Origin: Roseovarius sp. MMSF_3281
GTDB taxonomy: Bacteria > Pseudomonadota > Alphaproteobacteria > Rhodobacterales > Rhodobacteraceae
DNA: 64,000 nt
NCBI RefSeq assembly: GCF_030733685.1
Contig: NZ_JASHIM010000005.1
Location: 124,001 to 188,000 of the forward strand
Reading direction: 5' to 3'
Below, piece by piece: positions 8,595 through 17,491 of the stretch. The notes under the pieces are model-generated. The model saw only the letters and a program-made list of their open reading frames with translations. It made no database searches and was not told the DNA's origin. How positions within the stretch are numbered: position 1 is the first letter of the stretch; every line of letters starts with the position of its first letter. The translations under genes and the position numbers were made by a program.

Positions 8595-9719
8595 ATGCCA
8601 TTCTCGCGCAGACCCGAAGAGATGCTGGCTACACTCGTGGCCTATGAAACGGTTGTCGGATGTCCGAACCTATCGCTGATCGACGCCGTGGCGGATTGGC
8701 TGGAGGGTCACGGTATATCCTGCCGCATCCTTGTGGGACCTGAAGGCAATCGCGCCAATCTGTTTGCCACTATCGGAGATGCGGCGCAGTCGGGGTATGT
8801 TTTGTCGGGACATGTGGATGTCGTGCCGGCGGGCGAGCCGGAATGGCAGGCCGATCCGTTCACCTTGCGCATTCAGGGCGACCGGCTGATCGGGCGGGGC
8901 GCGTGCGACATGAAAGGCTTCGTGGCCGCGGTTCTGGCGGCGGTGCCCGATCTGGCGGACATGGCACCTGCCGTTCCGATCCACATCGCGCTGTCCTATG
9001 ACGAGGAGGCCGGGTGCAAGGGGGTGCCACACATGATTGCGGCGATGCCTGATCTTTGCGCGCCGCCGCTTGGTTGCATCGTGGGCGAACCTACCGGGCT
9101 GGTGCCCGTTCTGGCGCACAAGGGCAAGGCCGCGCTGCGTTTGCAGGCGACAGGCGTGGCCGGTCACAGTTCGCGGCCCGATCTTGGGGCTAACGCGATC
9201 CATGCATTGTTACCCGTGTTGGTTGCAGCCCGCGCGCAGGCGCGCGCGCTCGAATTGGAAGGCCCGCGCGACGACCGCTTTGCGCCGCCGTGGTCCAGTC
9301 TTCAGATCGGCACGGTGGCGGGCGGTCAGGCGCTCAACATCATTCCCGAGCGGGCGGAGGCAGAGATCGAGGTGCGCGCCATCGCCGGCGCCGCGCCGCA
9401 AGAGTTGCTGGCACCGGTAATTGAGGCGGCTGAGGCGGCAGGGGTCGAGACGGACTGGCTGTCGAGCTATCCACCGCTGGCGCTGGGTGCGACCGAGCCG
9501 CTCTCCGTACTGGTCGCGGAACTGTCGGGCCACGCACCGCTTCCCGCTGTCAGCTTCGGGACCGAGGCGGGGCTGTTCCAGCAGGCGGGCGTTCCCGCGA
9601 TCATCTGCGGGCCCGGCGACATCGCGCGAGCGCACCGGCCCGAGGAATACCTGACGCTGCCCGAGTTGCGCGCCTGCCATGAGATGATTCTGGAATTGGG
9701 CCGCCGCTGCGCTGGCTAG
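8595..9719 (+). CDS. M20-family deacetylase, acetylornithine deacetylase (ArgE)-like
   Basis: A 374-residue M20 metallopeptidase-fold amidohydrolase. The zinc-binding and catalytic set is visible: SGHVDVVPAG (His73, Asp75), GRGACDMKGF (Asp105), and YDEEAGCKG with the general-base Glu pair at 137-138. The GEPTGLVPVLAHKGK segment is typical of ArgE, which hydrolyses N-acetylornithine, but relatives remove acyl groups from other amino acids. Its place among amine oxidases, GNATs and an aminotransferase suggests removal of an N-acyl group in catabolism rather than arginine synthesis. The start at ATG 8595 (MPFSRRPEEML) begins directly at the domain; an upstream extension is Cys/Pro-rich and unconserved-looking. 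Confidence 0.85.
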   Translation: MPFSRRPEEMLATLVAYETVVGCPNLSLIDAVADWLEGHGISCRILVGPEGNRANLFATIGDAAQSGYVLSGHVDVVPAGEPEWQADPFTLRIQGDRLIGRGACDMKGFVAAVLAAVPDLADMAPAVPIHIALSYDEEAGCKGVPHMIAAMPDLCAPPLGCIVGEPTGLVPVLAHKGKAALRLQATGVAGHSSRPDLGANAIHALLPVLVAARAQARALELEGPRDDRFAPPWSSLQIGTVAGGQALNIIPERAEAEIEVRAIAGAAPQELLAPVIEAAEAAGVETDWLSSYPPLALGATEPLSVLVAELSGHAPLPAVSFGTEAGLFQQAGVPAIICGPGDIARAHRPEEYLTLPELRACHEMILELGRRCAG

Positions 9720-9844
9720 AGGGCGGCATTTCCTGCGGCGCGGCCCGTTGAGGGCGATAGAAAACTGCCGGACCGATTTCGCATCAGGCGAAACATGCCG
9801 ATCCGTGCGGCCTAGGGTGCAAGAAAATCATCAAGAGTGAATTC

Positions 9845-10684
9845 ATGTCCGAGGCATCTGCACAGACCCCGCCCCACGAGGCACTGGAAATTCGTCCGCT
9901 TGGCCCCGAACACGTCGCCGGGGCGCTGGCCCTGTCGCGCCAGGTCGGCTGGCCGCACCGGAAAGAGGACTGGGGCCTCGCCCTGGCCGTTTCGGAAGGT
10001 GTCGTCGCGACCGAGGGAGACAAGGTGACGGGCACCGCCTGTTGCAGCCGATTTGGGGCCGTCTCGCTGCTCAACATGATCATCGTTGACGAAGCGATGC
10101 GTGGACGGGGCCTGGGCCGCCAGTTGATGCAGGCGGTGATGGCGCTTGTCGCGGGCGGCGAGATGCGCCTTGTGGCGACGCGCGAGGGCCTGCCGCTATA
10201 CGAAAAGCTCGGCTTCGTCGCCACGCATGAGATTCGGCAGCATCAAGGCATCGCGCGCAGTACCGAGCCGGAGCTTTCGATCGTTGCCGGTACTGTCGCG
10301 GATATCGGCCAACTTGCCGAGATGGACCGCCAGGCGAGCGGTCTGGAGCGGCGGGGCCTGCTGGAGCTTATTGCGGCCGAGGGTCAGGTGTTGCTGGCCG
10401 AGAATGGTTTTGCGCTCTTGCGGGAGTTCGGGCGCGGTCACGTGGTCGGACCCGTGGTGGCCAAGGACGCAGCCACCGCGCGGGCGCTGATTACCGAAGC
10501 CGCGCGCCGCACCGCGGGTGGTTTCCTGCGCATAGATCTGCCCGAGGCAGCCGGCCTGTCGGAGTTCGTGACGGCGCTGGGGCTGGACCACGCAGGAGGC
10601 GGCACCGCGATGGCCCTTGCACCCGCGCCGGCAGACACCGGAGACTACAAGACATACGCCCTCGTATCTCAGGCACTTGGATAA
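9845..10684 (+). CDS. GNAT-family N-acetyltransferase, two-domain paralogue
   Basis: A 279-residue protein with an N-terminal GNAT domain. The acetyl-CoA-binding signature RGRGLGRQLM is intact, preceded by LNMIIVDEA and followed by YEKLGFVATHEI. A C-terminal GNAT-like domain carries FGRGHVVGPVVAKD, matching FGRGWVVGPVVAET in the protein at 5450-6391; the two clearly share ancestry. Here the first-domain CoA loop is canonical, so this copy is the better candidate for an active enzyme. It lies 12 bases before the class III aminotransferase and is probably co-transcribed with it. The acceptor substrate is unknown. Confidence 0.85.
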   Translation: MSEASAQTPPHEALEIRPLGPEHVAGALALSRQVGWPHRKEDWGLALAVSEGVVATEGDKVTGTACCSRFGAVSLLNMIIVDEAMRGRGLGRQLMQAVMALVAGGEMRLVATREGLPLYEKLGFVATHEIRQHQGIARSTEPELSIVAGTVADIGQLAEMDRQASGLERRGLLELIAAEGQVLLAENGFALLREFGRGHVVGPVVAKDAATARALITEAARRTAGGFLRIDLPEAAGLSEFVTALGLDHAGGGTAMALAPAPADTGDYKTYALVSQALG

Positions 10685-10696
10685 TCGGAGAAGACC

Positions 10697-12076
10697 ATGC
10701 TTGCAAATTCCCTTGTCGAACTCGATCGTCGGCACCTTGTGCATCCTTTATCGTCGTTTCACGGCCACGAGGCCCGTGGCGTGCGCGTCATGCGGTCCGC
10801 GCAGGGCGCGCGCGTGACCGACAGCGAGGGCCACGAGCTGATCGACGGCTTCGCCGGACTTTGGTGCGTCAACGCAGGCTATGGCCAGGAAAGTGTGGTC
10901 GAGGCCGCAGCTGCGCAGATGCGCGAACTTCCCTATGCCACGGGGTATTTCGACCTGGGCGCCGAAGCGCCGATCCGGCTGGCCGCGGAACTGGCCGAAC
11001 GCGCGCCGGGTGATCTGGATCACGTCTATTTCAGCCTCGGTGGGTCCGATGCAGTGGACAGCGCCGTTCGGTTCATCCGTTATTTCTGGCACGCGAAGGG
11101 CAAACCCGAACGGGATCAGTTCATCTCGGTCGCTCAGGGGTTTCACGGCTCGACCTCGGCGGGGGCGGGGCTGACGGCGCTGCCAGTCTTTCACGAGGGG
11201 TTTGGTGTGCCTTATGATTGGCAGCACAAGATTCCGTCGCATTATGCCTACCGCAATCCCGTGGGGTCTGATGAGTCGGAGATCATCGCCGCCTCGACCG
11301 CGGCCCTTCGCGCCAAGGCCGAGGAACTGGGGCCCGAGCGTGTCGCCGCCTTTTTCGTAGAGCCGATCCAGGGATCGGGCGGCGTTCTGGTGCCGCCCAA
11401 GGGTTGGATAAAGGCGATGCGCGACGTATGCACCGAGCTTGGAATTCTTTTCGTGGCCGACGAGGTGATTACCGGGTTCGGCCGGACCGGGCCGCTCTTC
11501 GCCAGCGAAGAGGAAGGAATCGTGCCCGACCTGATGACGGTCGCCAAGGGTCTGACCTCGGGCTATGCGCCCATGGGGGCCGTCTTTATGCGCGATCACG
11601 TCTACCAGAAGATTGCCGAAGGAGCGGGCAAGAAGCTGATCGGTCACGGGTTTACCTACTCGGGGCACCCGGTCTCGGCGGCGGTAGGGCTGGAAGTGCT
11701 GAAGCTCTATGAAGGCGGCTTGCTGGACAATGGCCGCCGCCAGGGCGCGCGCCTGCAGGCGGGGCTGGCCGGGCTGTCGGACCATCCGCTGGTGGGCGAC
11801 GTGCGTGGGCGCGGAATGCTGGCGGCGGTAGAGCTTGTTACCGACAAGGAAAAGAAGACCCCGCTGCCCGCGGCGGCGCTGGAGGGCGGTACGCGGCTGT
11901 TCGACCGCGCCTATGAGAATGGGTTGATCCTGAGGGCATTTGGGCAGGGGATCCTGGGCTTTGCGCCACCGCTGTGTTGCACCGATGCCGAGATCGACCA
12001 GATCGTCGAGCGCACGCGCAGGGTATTGGACCTGACCTTGGAAGACCCCGCGATCCGCGAGGTGACGCGCGCATGA
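10697..12076 (+). CDS. Class III pyridoxal-phosphate aminotransferase (omega-amino acid / putrescine type)
   Basis: A 459-residue PLP enzyme of aminotransferase class III. The signature ADEVITGFGRTG is at about 254-265 and the Schiff-base lysine is Lys284 in TVAKGLTSGY. Such enzymes transfer a terminal amino group from omega-amino acids, polyamines or taurine to pyruvate or 2-oxoglutarate. The N-terminal HPLSSFHGHEARG stretch is common in the putrescine/beta-alanine:pyruvate group, so an omega-amine donor is likely. The stop codon overlaps the ATG of the next gene (ATGA at 12073-12076), indicating translational coupling with the hydroxyacid dehydrogenase. Confidence 0.9.
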   Translation: MLANSLVELDRRHLVHPLSSFHGHEARGVRVMRSAQGARVTDSEGHELIDGFAGLWCVNAGYGQESVVEAAAAQMRELPYATGYFDLGAEAPIRLAAELAERAPGDLDHVYFSLGGSDAVDSAVRFIRYFWHAKGKPERDQFISVAQGFHGSTSAGAGLTALPVFHEGFGVPYDWQHKIPSHYAYRNPVGSDESEIIAASTAALRAKAEELGPERVAAFFVEPIQGSGGVLVPPKGWIKAMRDVCTELGILFVADEVITGFGRTGPLFASEEEGIVPDLMTVAKGLTSGYAPMGAVFMRDHVYQKIAEGAGKKLIGHGFTYSGHPVSAAVGLEVLKLYEGGLLDNGRRQGARLQAGLAGLSDHPLVGDVRGRGMLAAVELVTDKEKKTPLPAAALEGGTRLFDRAYENGLILRAFGQGILGFAPPLCCTDAEIDQIVERTRRVLDLTLEDPAIREVTRA

Positions 12077-12984
12077 CCTTGTTGCTGATCGGACCCTCCG
12101 AGCGTGGACGTGTCTGGAGCCAGGTCTTTGAAGAAGCCGGGGCGCCCATGGTGTTCGGCGAGGACGCGGTCGAGGACCCGACGGCCATCGAGCACATTGC
12201 CTGCTGGAACCCGCCCGAGGAATTGCGGTGCTATCCCAACCTGAAGACCGTCATCAGCACCGGCGCCGGGGTCGACCAGATGCCGGAGATGCCGGAGGGC
12301 GTCGCCCTCGTACGGACGCTGGCCCCCAGTGTCGATGAGATGGTGCGCGACTGGGTTCTGATGGCGAGCCTGATGCTTTACCGCGACATGCCGTGCTATC
12401 TTGCGCAGGCCGCCGAGGGCGACTGGCGTGCCCATCCGCCGCAAAGGGCCAGCGCGGGCCGCGTTGGGATCATGGGCCTGGGCCGGATTGGGCGTCTGAC
12501 GGCGGCGACCATGACGGATCTCGGCTTTGAGGTCGCGGGCTGGAGCCGGTCGGGCACGCCAGTGCCCGGCATCGGGGTCTACCGGCAGGACCAACTGGAA
12601 CCCTTCCTAGCCCGGACCGATGTGCTGATCTGCCTGCTTCCGCTGACGGATGAGACGAAAGGGCTGTTGTCGACGCCTGTCTTCGGAATGCTGCCCCCGG
12701 GGGCGGTGCTGGTCCATGCCGGACGCGGCGCGCAGCTGGATATGGAGGCGATGCGCGCGGCACTGGACGAGGGAACTCTGAAGGCCGCGATGCTTGACGT
12801 GACAGAACCAGAACCCCTGCCGAAGGACCACTGGGCCTGGCAAGATCCAAGGGTTGTCATCACGCCGCATATCGGTGGGCAGACGGACTCGGAAGAAGGG
12901 GCCCGCCACGCCCTGGACGTCATTCGCGCCAGCCGAGAGGGCGGCGATCTGCCCGGGCTGGTTCATCGAAAGAAGGGGTATTGA
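12073..12984 (+). CDS. D-2-hydroxyacid dehydrogenase, glyoxylate/hydroxypyruvate reductase A-like
   Basis: A 303-residue NAD(P)-dependent 2-hydroxyacid dehydrogenase of the GhrA subgroup. The nucleotide-binding motif is GIMGLGRIGRLTA; the catalytic Arg lies in HAGRGAQLD, the Glu in DVTEPEPLP and the His in ITPHIGGQT. It reduces a 2-oxo acid such as glyoxylate or hydroxypyruvate, or the semialdehyde/keto product of the preceding aminotransferase. The ATG overlaps the aminotransferase stop by four bases. Confidence 0.88.
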   Translation: MTLLLIGPSERGRVWSQVFEEAGAPMVFGEDAVEDPTAIEHIACWNPPEELRCYPNLKTVISTGAGVDQMPEMPEGVALVRTLAPSVDEMVRDWVLMASLMLYRDMPCYLAQAAEGDWRAHPPQRASAGRVGIMGLGRIGRLTAATMTDLGFEVAGWSRSGTPVPGIGVYRQDQLEPFLARTDVLICLLPLTDETKGLLSTPVFGMLPPGAVLVHAGRGAQLDMEAMRAALDEGTLKAAMLDVTEPEPLPKDHWAWQDPRVVITPHIGGQTDSEEGARHALDVIRASREGGDLPGLVHRKKGY

Positions 12985-13154
12985 GGCATGGGAATGTTCC
13001 GGCATTTCGCACTGCGCGACCGGGTAAAACGAAAGATTCTGCCGCTCGCCAAGCAGATTTCAGCCCCACGCCGCCGGTAAACGCGGCGAGTATCAAAGCA
13101 AGGAAGCTGCCAAACACGCGAGTAACGCAATGGCAGACAGAGGGAAAGGTTCAT

Positions 13155-13886
13155 ATGACCCAGACGACAGCGACAAAGCCGTTGACCGCCTTCAGCTACG
13201 TGAGTTTCGACGTGGTCGGTACGCTGATCGATTTCGAATCCGCAATCACCGGTGCGATCGACAGCGTTGCCGCCGAAGCGGGTGTCGAAATTGATCGCGA
13301 GAAGGTGCTGGCGTTTTACGGCGCACTGCGACGAGAGCCCGAAGCCGGTCTTTATCCCGACGATATGGCGCGGTGCTATGGCCGTATCGCCGCCGAATTC
13401 GGGCTGCCCGATACGCCGGAGCTGCGCACGCGCATCGTCGAGGCGGTGGGCGACGCCGATCCTTTCCCCGACAGCGCCGAAGCGCTGGCGCGGCTTGGAC
13501 GGCGCTATCGCCTGATTGCTATGACCAACGCCCGCCGCTGGGCATTCGAACGCTACGAGGCCAAGCTGGGACATCCCTTCTGGGCTGGCTTCACCACCGA
13601 TGACACCGGCACCGAAAAGCCGGATCCGGCATTCTTTCACACGGTCTTTGCCCATGTCGAGGCAAAGGGTGGCGCGACGGATCAGATCTTGCACGCGGCT
13701 CAAAGCCAGCACCACGATATCGGTATTTCGCGCCGCCTTGGCATGACGAACGTCTGGATCGAGCGGCGCCATGGCCGGGCGGGCTATGGCGGAACCGTCG
13801 TGCCGGAGAGCCATACCGAACCGGATTTTCATTTCAAATCGCTTGCGGAGCTGGCCGATGCTGCCGACCGCGCTGCCGGGACCTGA
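13155..13886 (+). CDS. HAD-superfamily hydrolase, haloacid dehalogenase type II-like (second copy)
   Basis: A 243-residue HAD protein. Motif I is FDVVGTL: the nucleophile Asp is kept and the usual second Asp/Tyr is Val. Motif II is AMTNAR, motif III TEKPDP, and motif IV HAAQSQHHD, a form seen in uncharacterised HAD proteins close to haloacid dehalogenases. It is related to the protein at 7711-8376 but only distantly. I chose the ATG at 13155, which begins shortly before the fold; upstream in-frame sequence from 12981 is low-complexity and unlikely to be translated. It sits just before the ABC transporter and may act on the imported compound or a toxic by-product. Confidence 0.8.
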   Translation: MTQTTATKPLTAFSYVSFDVVGTLIDFESAITGAIDSVAAEAGVEIDREKVLAFYGALRREPEAGLYPDDMARCYGRIAAEFGLPDTPELRTRIVEAVGDADPFPDSAEALARLGRRYRLIAMTNARRWAFERYEAKLGHPFWAGFTTDDTGTEKPDPAFFHTVFAHVEAKGGATDQILHAAQSQHHDIGISRRLGMTNVWIERRHGRAGYGGTVVPESHTEPDFHFKSLAELADAADRAAGT

Positions 13887-13976
13887 GCCCGGCATCCCGC
13901 CCCAAACCGGACGCCAGAGCCGGACGGGGCCAAGACCTGAACCAGAAACCAAAATCAGCAACAGGGAAGACAAGAC

Positions 13977-15590
13977 ATGACCTACAAAAAACCTGACAAC
14001 TGGACCGCGCGCGATGACGCCATGGTTGAGAACGCCATTCGCCGAGGTGCGTCGCGCCGCGATCTGCTGAAAATGCTCATGGGCTCCGGTGTCGCCCTTG
14101 GCGCCGGGAGCAGCCTTTTGATGAGCGCAAGCCGCGCCGTGGCCGAAACGCCCAAGACCGGCGGGCATCTCAAGGCCGCGGGTTGGTCCGCCTCGACCGC
14201 CGATACGCTCGATCCGGCGAAGGCATCGCTGTCGACCGACTACACCCGCTGCTGCGCAATTTACAACCGTTTGACCTTCCTCAACGAGGCGGGCGAGGTC
14301 GAGATGGAGCTGGCCGAATCGATCGACTCGGACGACGCCAAGACCTGGAACATCAAGCTGAGACCTGGCGTGACCTTCCATGACGGTAAGACGTTGGGCG
14401 CGGCGGACGTGGTGTTCACCCTGAAACGCCATCTGGACCCCGATGTCGGCTCGAAGGTGAACTCGATCGCGTCGCAGATGACCGAGATCGAGGCGGTCGA
14501 CGATCTGAACGTGAAGATCGTTCTGCAAGAGCCAAACGCCGACCTGCCCACCATCCTGGCGCTGCACCACTTCATGATCGTGGCAGACGGCACCACCGAT
14601 TTTTCGAAGGGGAACGGCACTGGGGCTTTCAAGGTCGAGGAATTCGATCCGGGCGTTCGGTCGACCCTGGTGCGCAATCCGGACTATTTCAAGGAAACCG
14701 GGCCGTATCTCGATAGCTTCGAGTATTTCGCTATTCCCGACAACAATGCCCGCGTCAACGCGCTGTTGTCCGGCGACATCCAGCTGGCCGCGGCTGTCAA
14801 CGCTCGCTCGCTCAAGATGATGGAAGGCCAGCCGGGCGTCGAGACGATGATCAGTACCTCCGGCAACTACACCAACCTTAACATCCGGCTGGATCTGGAC
14901 CCGGGCGCCAAGGCCGGGTTCATCGAAGGCATGAAGCATCTTGTCCGCCGCGAGCAGATCCAGAAATCGATCCTGCGCGGCATGGCTGAGATCGGCAACG
15001 ACCAGCCCGTGTCGCCCGCGAACCGCTATCACAACGGCGAGTTGCAGCCCAAGGCCTATGACCCTGAAAAGGCAAAAGCGCTTTTTGAGAAGGCTGGCGT
15101 ACTCGGCCAGACCATTCCGATTGTCGCCTCGGACGCAGCCAACGCATCGATCGACATGGCGACCGTCGTGCAGCAGGCCGGTGCCGAAATTGGCATGACA
15201 TTTGACGTGCAGCGAGTGCCGTCGGACGGCTACTGGTCCAATTACTGGCTGAAGTCGCCTGTCCATTTCGGCAACATCAACCCGCGGCCGACGCCGGACA
15301 TCCTGTTCTCGCTTCTGTATCACTCCGAGGCGCCGTGGAACGAGAGCCAGTATAATTCCGAGAAGTTCGACAGCATGCTGGTCGAGGCGCGCGGCCTTTT
15401 GGACGAGACCAAGCGGACCGACATGTACTGGGAGATGCAGGAGATGGTGGCCAACGAGGCCGGCACGATCATCCCGACCTACATCTCGAATGTCGACGGC
15501 ATGACCACAAAGCTGAAGGGTATGCGTCCAAACCCGCTGGGCGGGCAGATGGGCTATGCCTTTGCCGAATACGTCTGGCTGGACGCCTGA
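13977..15590 (+). CDS. ABC transporter substrate-binding protein, peptide/opine family 5
   Basis: A 537-residue periplasmic binding protein of SBP family 5. Residues 22-35 hold a Tat signal (ASRRDLLKMLMG), followed by a hydrophobic region and a likely Ala-Xaa-Ala cleavage near RAVAET. The body shows LRPGVTFHDGKTL and the YAFAEYVWLDA tail typical of the DppA/OppA fold. It heads the complete importer at 15666-19155 and is a close paralogue of the truncated protein at 1-1508. Ligand class is inferred as a peptide-like or amino-acid-derived compound from the family and neighbouring catabolic genes. Confidence 0.93.
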   Translation: MTYKKPDNWTARDDAMVENAIRRGASRRDLLKMLMGSGVALGAGSSLLMSASRAVAETPKTGGHLKAAGWSASTADTLDPAKASLSTDYTRCCAIYNRLTFLNEAGEVEMELAESIDSDDAKTWNIKLRPGVTFHDGKTLGAADVVFTLKRHLDPDVGSKVNSIASQMTEIEAVDDLNVKIVLQEPNADLPTILALHHFMIVADGTTDFSKGNGTGAFKVEEFDPGVRSTLVRNPDYFKETGPYLDSFEYFAIPDNNARVNALLSGDIQLAAAVNARSLKMMEGQPGVETMISTSGNYTNLNIRLDLDPGAKAGFIEGMKHLVRREQIQKSILRGMAEIGNDQPVSPANRYHNGELQPKAYDPEKAKALFEKAGVLGQTIPIVASDAANASIDMATVVQQAGAEIGMTFDVQRVPSDGYWSNYWLKSPVHFGNINPRPTPDILFSLLYHSEAPWNESQYNSEKFDSMLVEARGLLDETKRTDMYWEMQEMVANEAGTIIPTYISNVDGMTTKLKGMRPNPLGGQMGYAFAEYVWLDA

Positions 15591-15609
15591 GGCCCCGGCG
15601 ACACCGAAC

Positions 15610-15635
15610 GCCCGCGCGTGGTACCATGCGCGGGC
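15610..15635 (+). terminator. Intercistronic stem-loop after the binding-protein gene
   Basis: GCCCGCGC at 15610-15617 pairs perfectly with GCGCGGGC at 15628-15635; the 10-base loop contains TGGTACCA and can extend the stem. It lies 20 bases past the binding-protein stop and before the permease gene, without a strong T run. Such hairpins usually protect the binding-protein mRNA 3' end and reduce permease expression. Confidence 0.6.
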
Positions 15636-15665
15636 CACTTTCATTCCTGACACGCGAGGCGCCTT

Positions 15666-16625
15666 ATGCTCCGCTCTAGTACAACATGGATCCTTGTCGG
15701 CAAACGACTGGCTATCGCGTTCCTGACGCTGATCATCGTGTCCTTCGCGGTGTTCTTTGCCACCGAAATGCTACCGGGCGACGTGGCGCAGATCCTGCTG
15801 GGGCAGGCGGCGACGCCCGAGGCCGTGGCCGGCCTGCGCGAGGCGATGGGGCTGGACGAGCCGGCCTTGCAGCGGTTCCTGGGCTGGTTGGCGGGGCTTG
15901 CCACCGGCGACATGGGGCGCTCTTACGTGAACGGCATCGACGTGGTCGAGCTCTTGGGCGGACGCCTGCAGAACTCGCTGCGGTTGGCCGGGATCGTGAC
16001 CGCAATCTGCGTGCCGGTGGCGTTGACACTGGGGATCGTCGCCGCGATGTATCGCGGCTCCTGGCTGGATCGGGCAGTCTCGGTCGCCACGATCTCGGTG
16101 ATCTCGGTGCCGGAATTCATGGTCGCGACGCTGGCCGTTCTGGTCTTTGCCGTCTGGCTCGACTGGCTGCCGGCACTGAGTTATGGCGTCAATGTCGACA
16201 GTATCGGCGCGATGTTGCGGGCCTACGCGATGCCGGTGATCACCCTGAGCTTCGTCGTGTCGGCGCAGATGATCCGCATGACCCGCGCCGCCGTGATCGA
16301 GACGATCGAGACGCCCTATGTCGAGATGGCGCTGCTGAAAGGCGCCTCGCGGCAACGCATGGTGCTTGTTCACGCCCTGCCGAATGCGCTGGGTCCCATC
16401 GCCAACGCGGTGGCACTATCGCTGTCTTATCTCGTGGGCGGGGTGATCATCGTCGAAACCGTCTTTAACTATCCCGGGGTCGCCAAGCTGATGGTCGATG
16501 CGGTCGCGACCCGGGACCTGCCACTGATCCAATCCTGCGCGATGGTCTTCTGCGTCAGCTACCTGTCGCTGATCACGCTCGCGGACATGGTCGCAATTCT
16601 CTCGAACCCAAGGCTACGCCAGTGA
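15666..16625 (+). CDS. ABC transporter permease, DppB-type
   Basis: A 319-residue inner-membrane permease of the dipeptide/oligopeptide/nickel class. The N-terminal helix is LAIAFLTLIIVSFAVFF, followed by the periplasmic segment EMLPGDVAQILLG and several hydrophobic helices. The cytoplasmic EAA loop is seen at VEMALLKGASRQRMVLVHALPNA. Its stop overlaps the next gene by one base (TGATG), so the two permeases are translationally coupled and form the transmembrane heterodimer of this importer. Confidence 0.93.
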   Translation: MLRSSTTWILVGKRLAIAFLTLIIVSFAVFFATEMLPGDVAQILLGQAATPEAVAGLREAMGLDEPALQRFLGWLAGLATGDMGRSYVNGIDVVELLGGRLQNSLRLAGIVTAICVPVALTLGIVAAMYRGSWLDRAVSVATISVISVPEFMVATLAVLVFAVWLDWLPALSYGVNVDSIGAMLRAYAMPVITLSFVVSAQMIRMTRAAVIETIETPYVEMALLKGASRQRMVLVHALPNALGPIANAVALSLSYLVGGVIIVETVFNYPGVAKLMVDAVATRDLPLIQSCAMVFCVSYLSLITLADMVAILSNPRLRQ

Positions 16626-17491
16626 TGACGACAACCAACGGCTCTTCTCGCAAGTTTCGCCTGCCGACGCCCGGCAACATGGGCTACAGCTTTTCCTGGG
16701 TGGGCAGGATCGGCGCCGCGATCATCGTTTTCTGGGCGGTGGTCGCCCTGATCGGAAACTGGATTACTCCCTATCCGGTGGGCGAGATCGTCGACTGGGA
16801 CTACTTCAGCGGCGTCAGCGCTGCACATTGGATGGGCACCGATTACCTAGGTCGCGACATCTTCTCGCGCGTGCTGATGGGGGCGCGCTACACCGTGGGG
16901 ATCGCGCTGGCCTCTGTCACCTTGGCCTGTTCGATCGGGGTGATCCTGGGGATGATCGCGGCGGTTATCGGCGGCTGGTTCGACACGCTTCTGTCGCGCC
17001 TGCTGGATGCGTTCAACGGCATCCCCTCGTTGCTTTTCGGTCTTGTGGTCGTGGCCGCCGTCGGCTCTTCGATCCCGGTGCTGATCCTGACGCTGGCGGC
17101 GATCTACATGCCCGGCTCCTACCGGTTTGCGCGGGCGCTGGCGGTCAATATCAACACCATGGACTTCGTCACCGTGGCGCGCGCCCGTGGCGAAGGCACG
17201 CCCTACATGATCGCGCGCGAGATATTTCCCAACATTCTGGGGCCGGTGTTGGCGGATTTGGGCTTGCGGTTCGTCTTTATCGTTCTGGTCCTGTCGGGCC
17301 TTTCGTTCCTTGGGCTGGGCGTGCAACCGCCCTATGCCGACTGGGGTGCGCTGGTGCGCGAGAACATCGAGGGGCTGAGCCTTGGCGCGCCGGCGGTCAT
17401 CTTTCCCTGCATCGCCATCGCGTCGCTGACCATCTCGGTGAACATGTTCATCGACAACCTTCCTACCAAGATCAGAGACAGGGCAGACTGA
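16625..17491 (+). CDS. ABC transporter permease, DppC-type
   Basis: A 288-residue inner-membrane permease of the DppC class: an N-terminal cytoplasmic segment, a first helix at about RIGAAIIVFWAVVALIG, the motif HWMGTDYLGRDIFSRVLMGA, and an EAA loop at VARARGEGTPYMIAREIFPN. I use the ATG at 16625, overlapping the DppB stop; a GTG one codon earlier is possible. The stop overlaps the ATPase ATG at 17491. It partners the DppB-type permease. Confidence 0.93.
   Translation: MTTTNGSSRKFRLPTPGNMGYSFSWVGRIGAAIIVFWAVVALIGNWITPYPVGEIVDWDYFSGVSAAHWMGTDYLGRDIFSRVLMGARYTVGIALASVTLACSIGVILGMIAAVIGGWFDTLLSRLLDAFNGIPSLLFGLVVVAAVGSSIPVLILTLAAIYMPGSYRFARALAVNINTMDFVTVARARGEGTPYMIAREIFPNILGPVLADLGLRFVFIVLVLSGLSFLGLGVQPPYADWGALVRENIEGLSLGAPAVIFPCIAIASLTISVNMFIDNLPTKIRDRAD

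Noticed and set aside
12963..15653. An 896-codon open frame on the minus strand
   Set aside because: Antisense shadow of the HAD and binding-protein genes; the same kind of shadow appears opposite the paralogous binding protein at 546-1022. No domain character.
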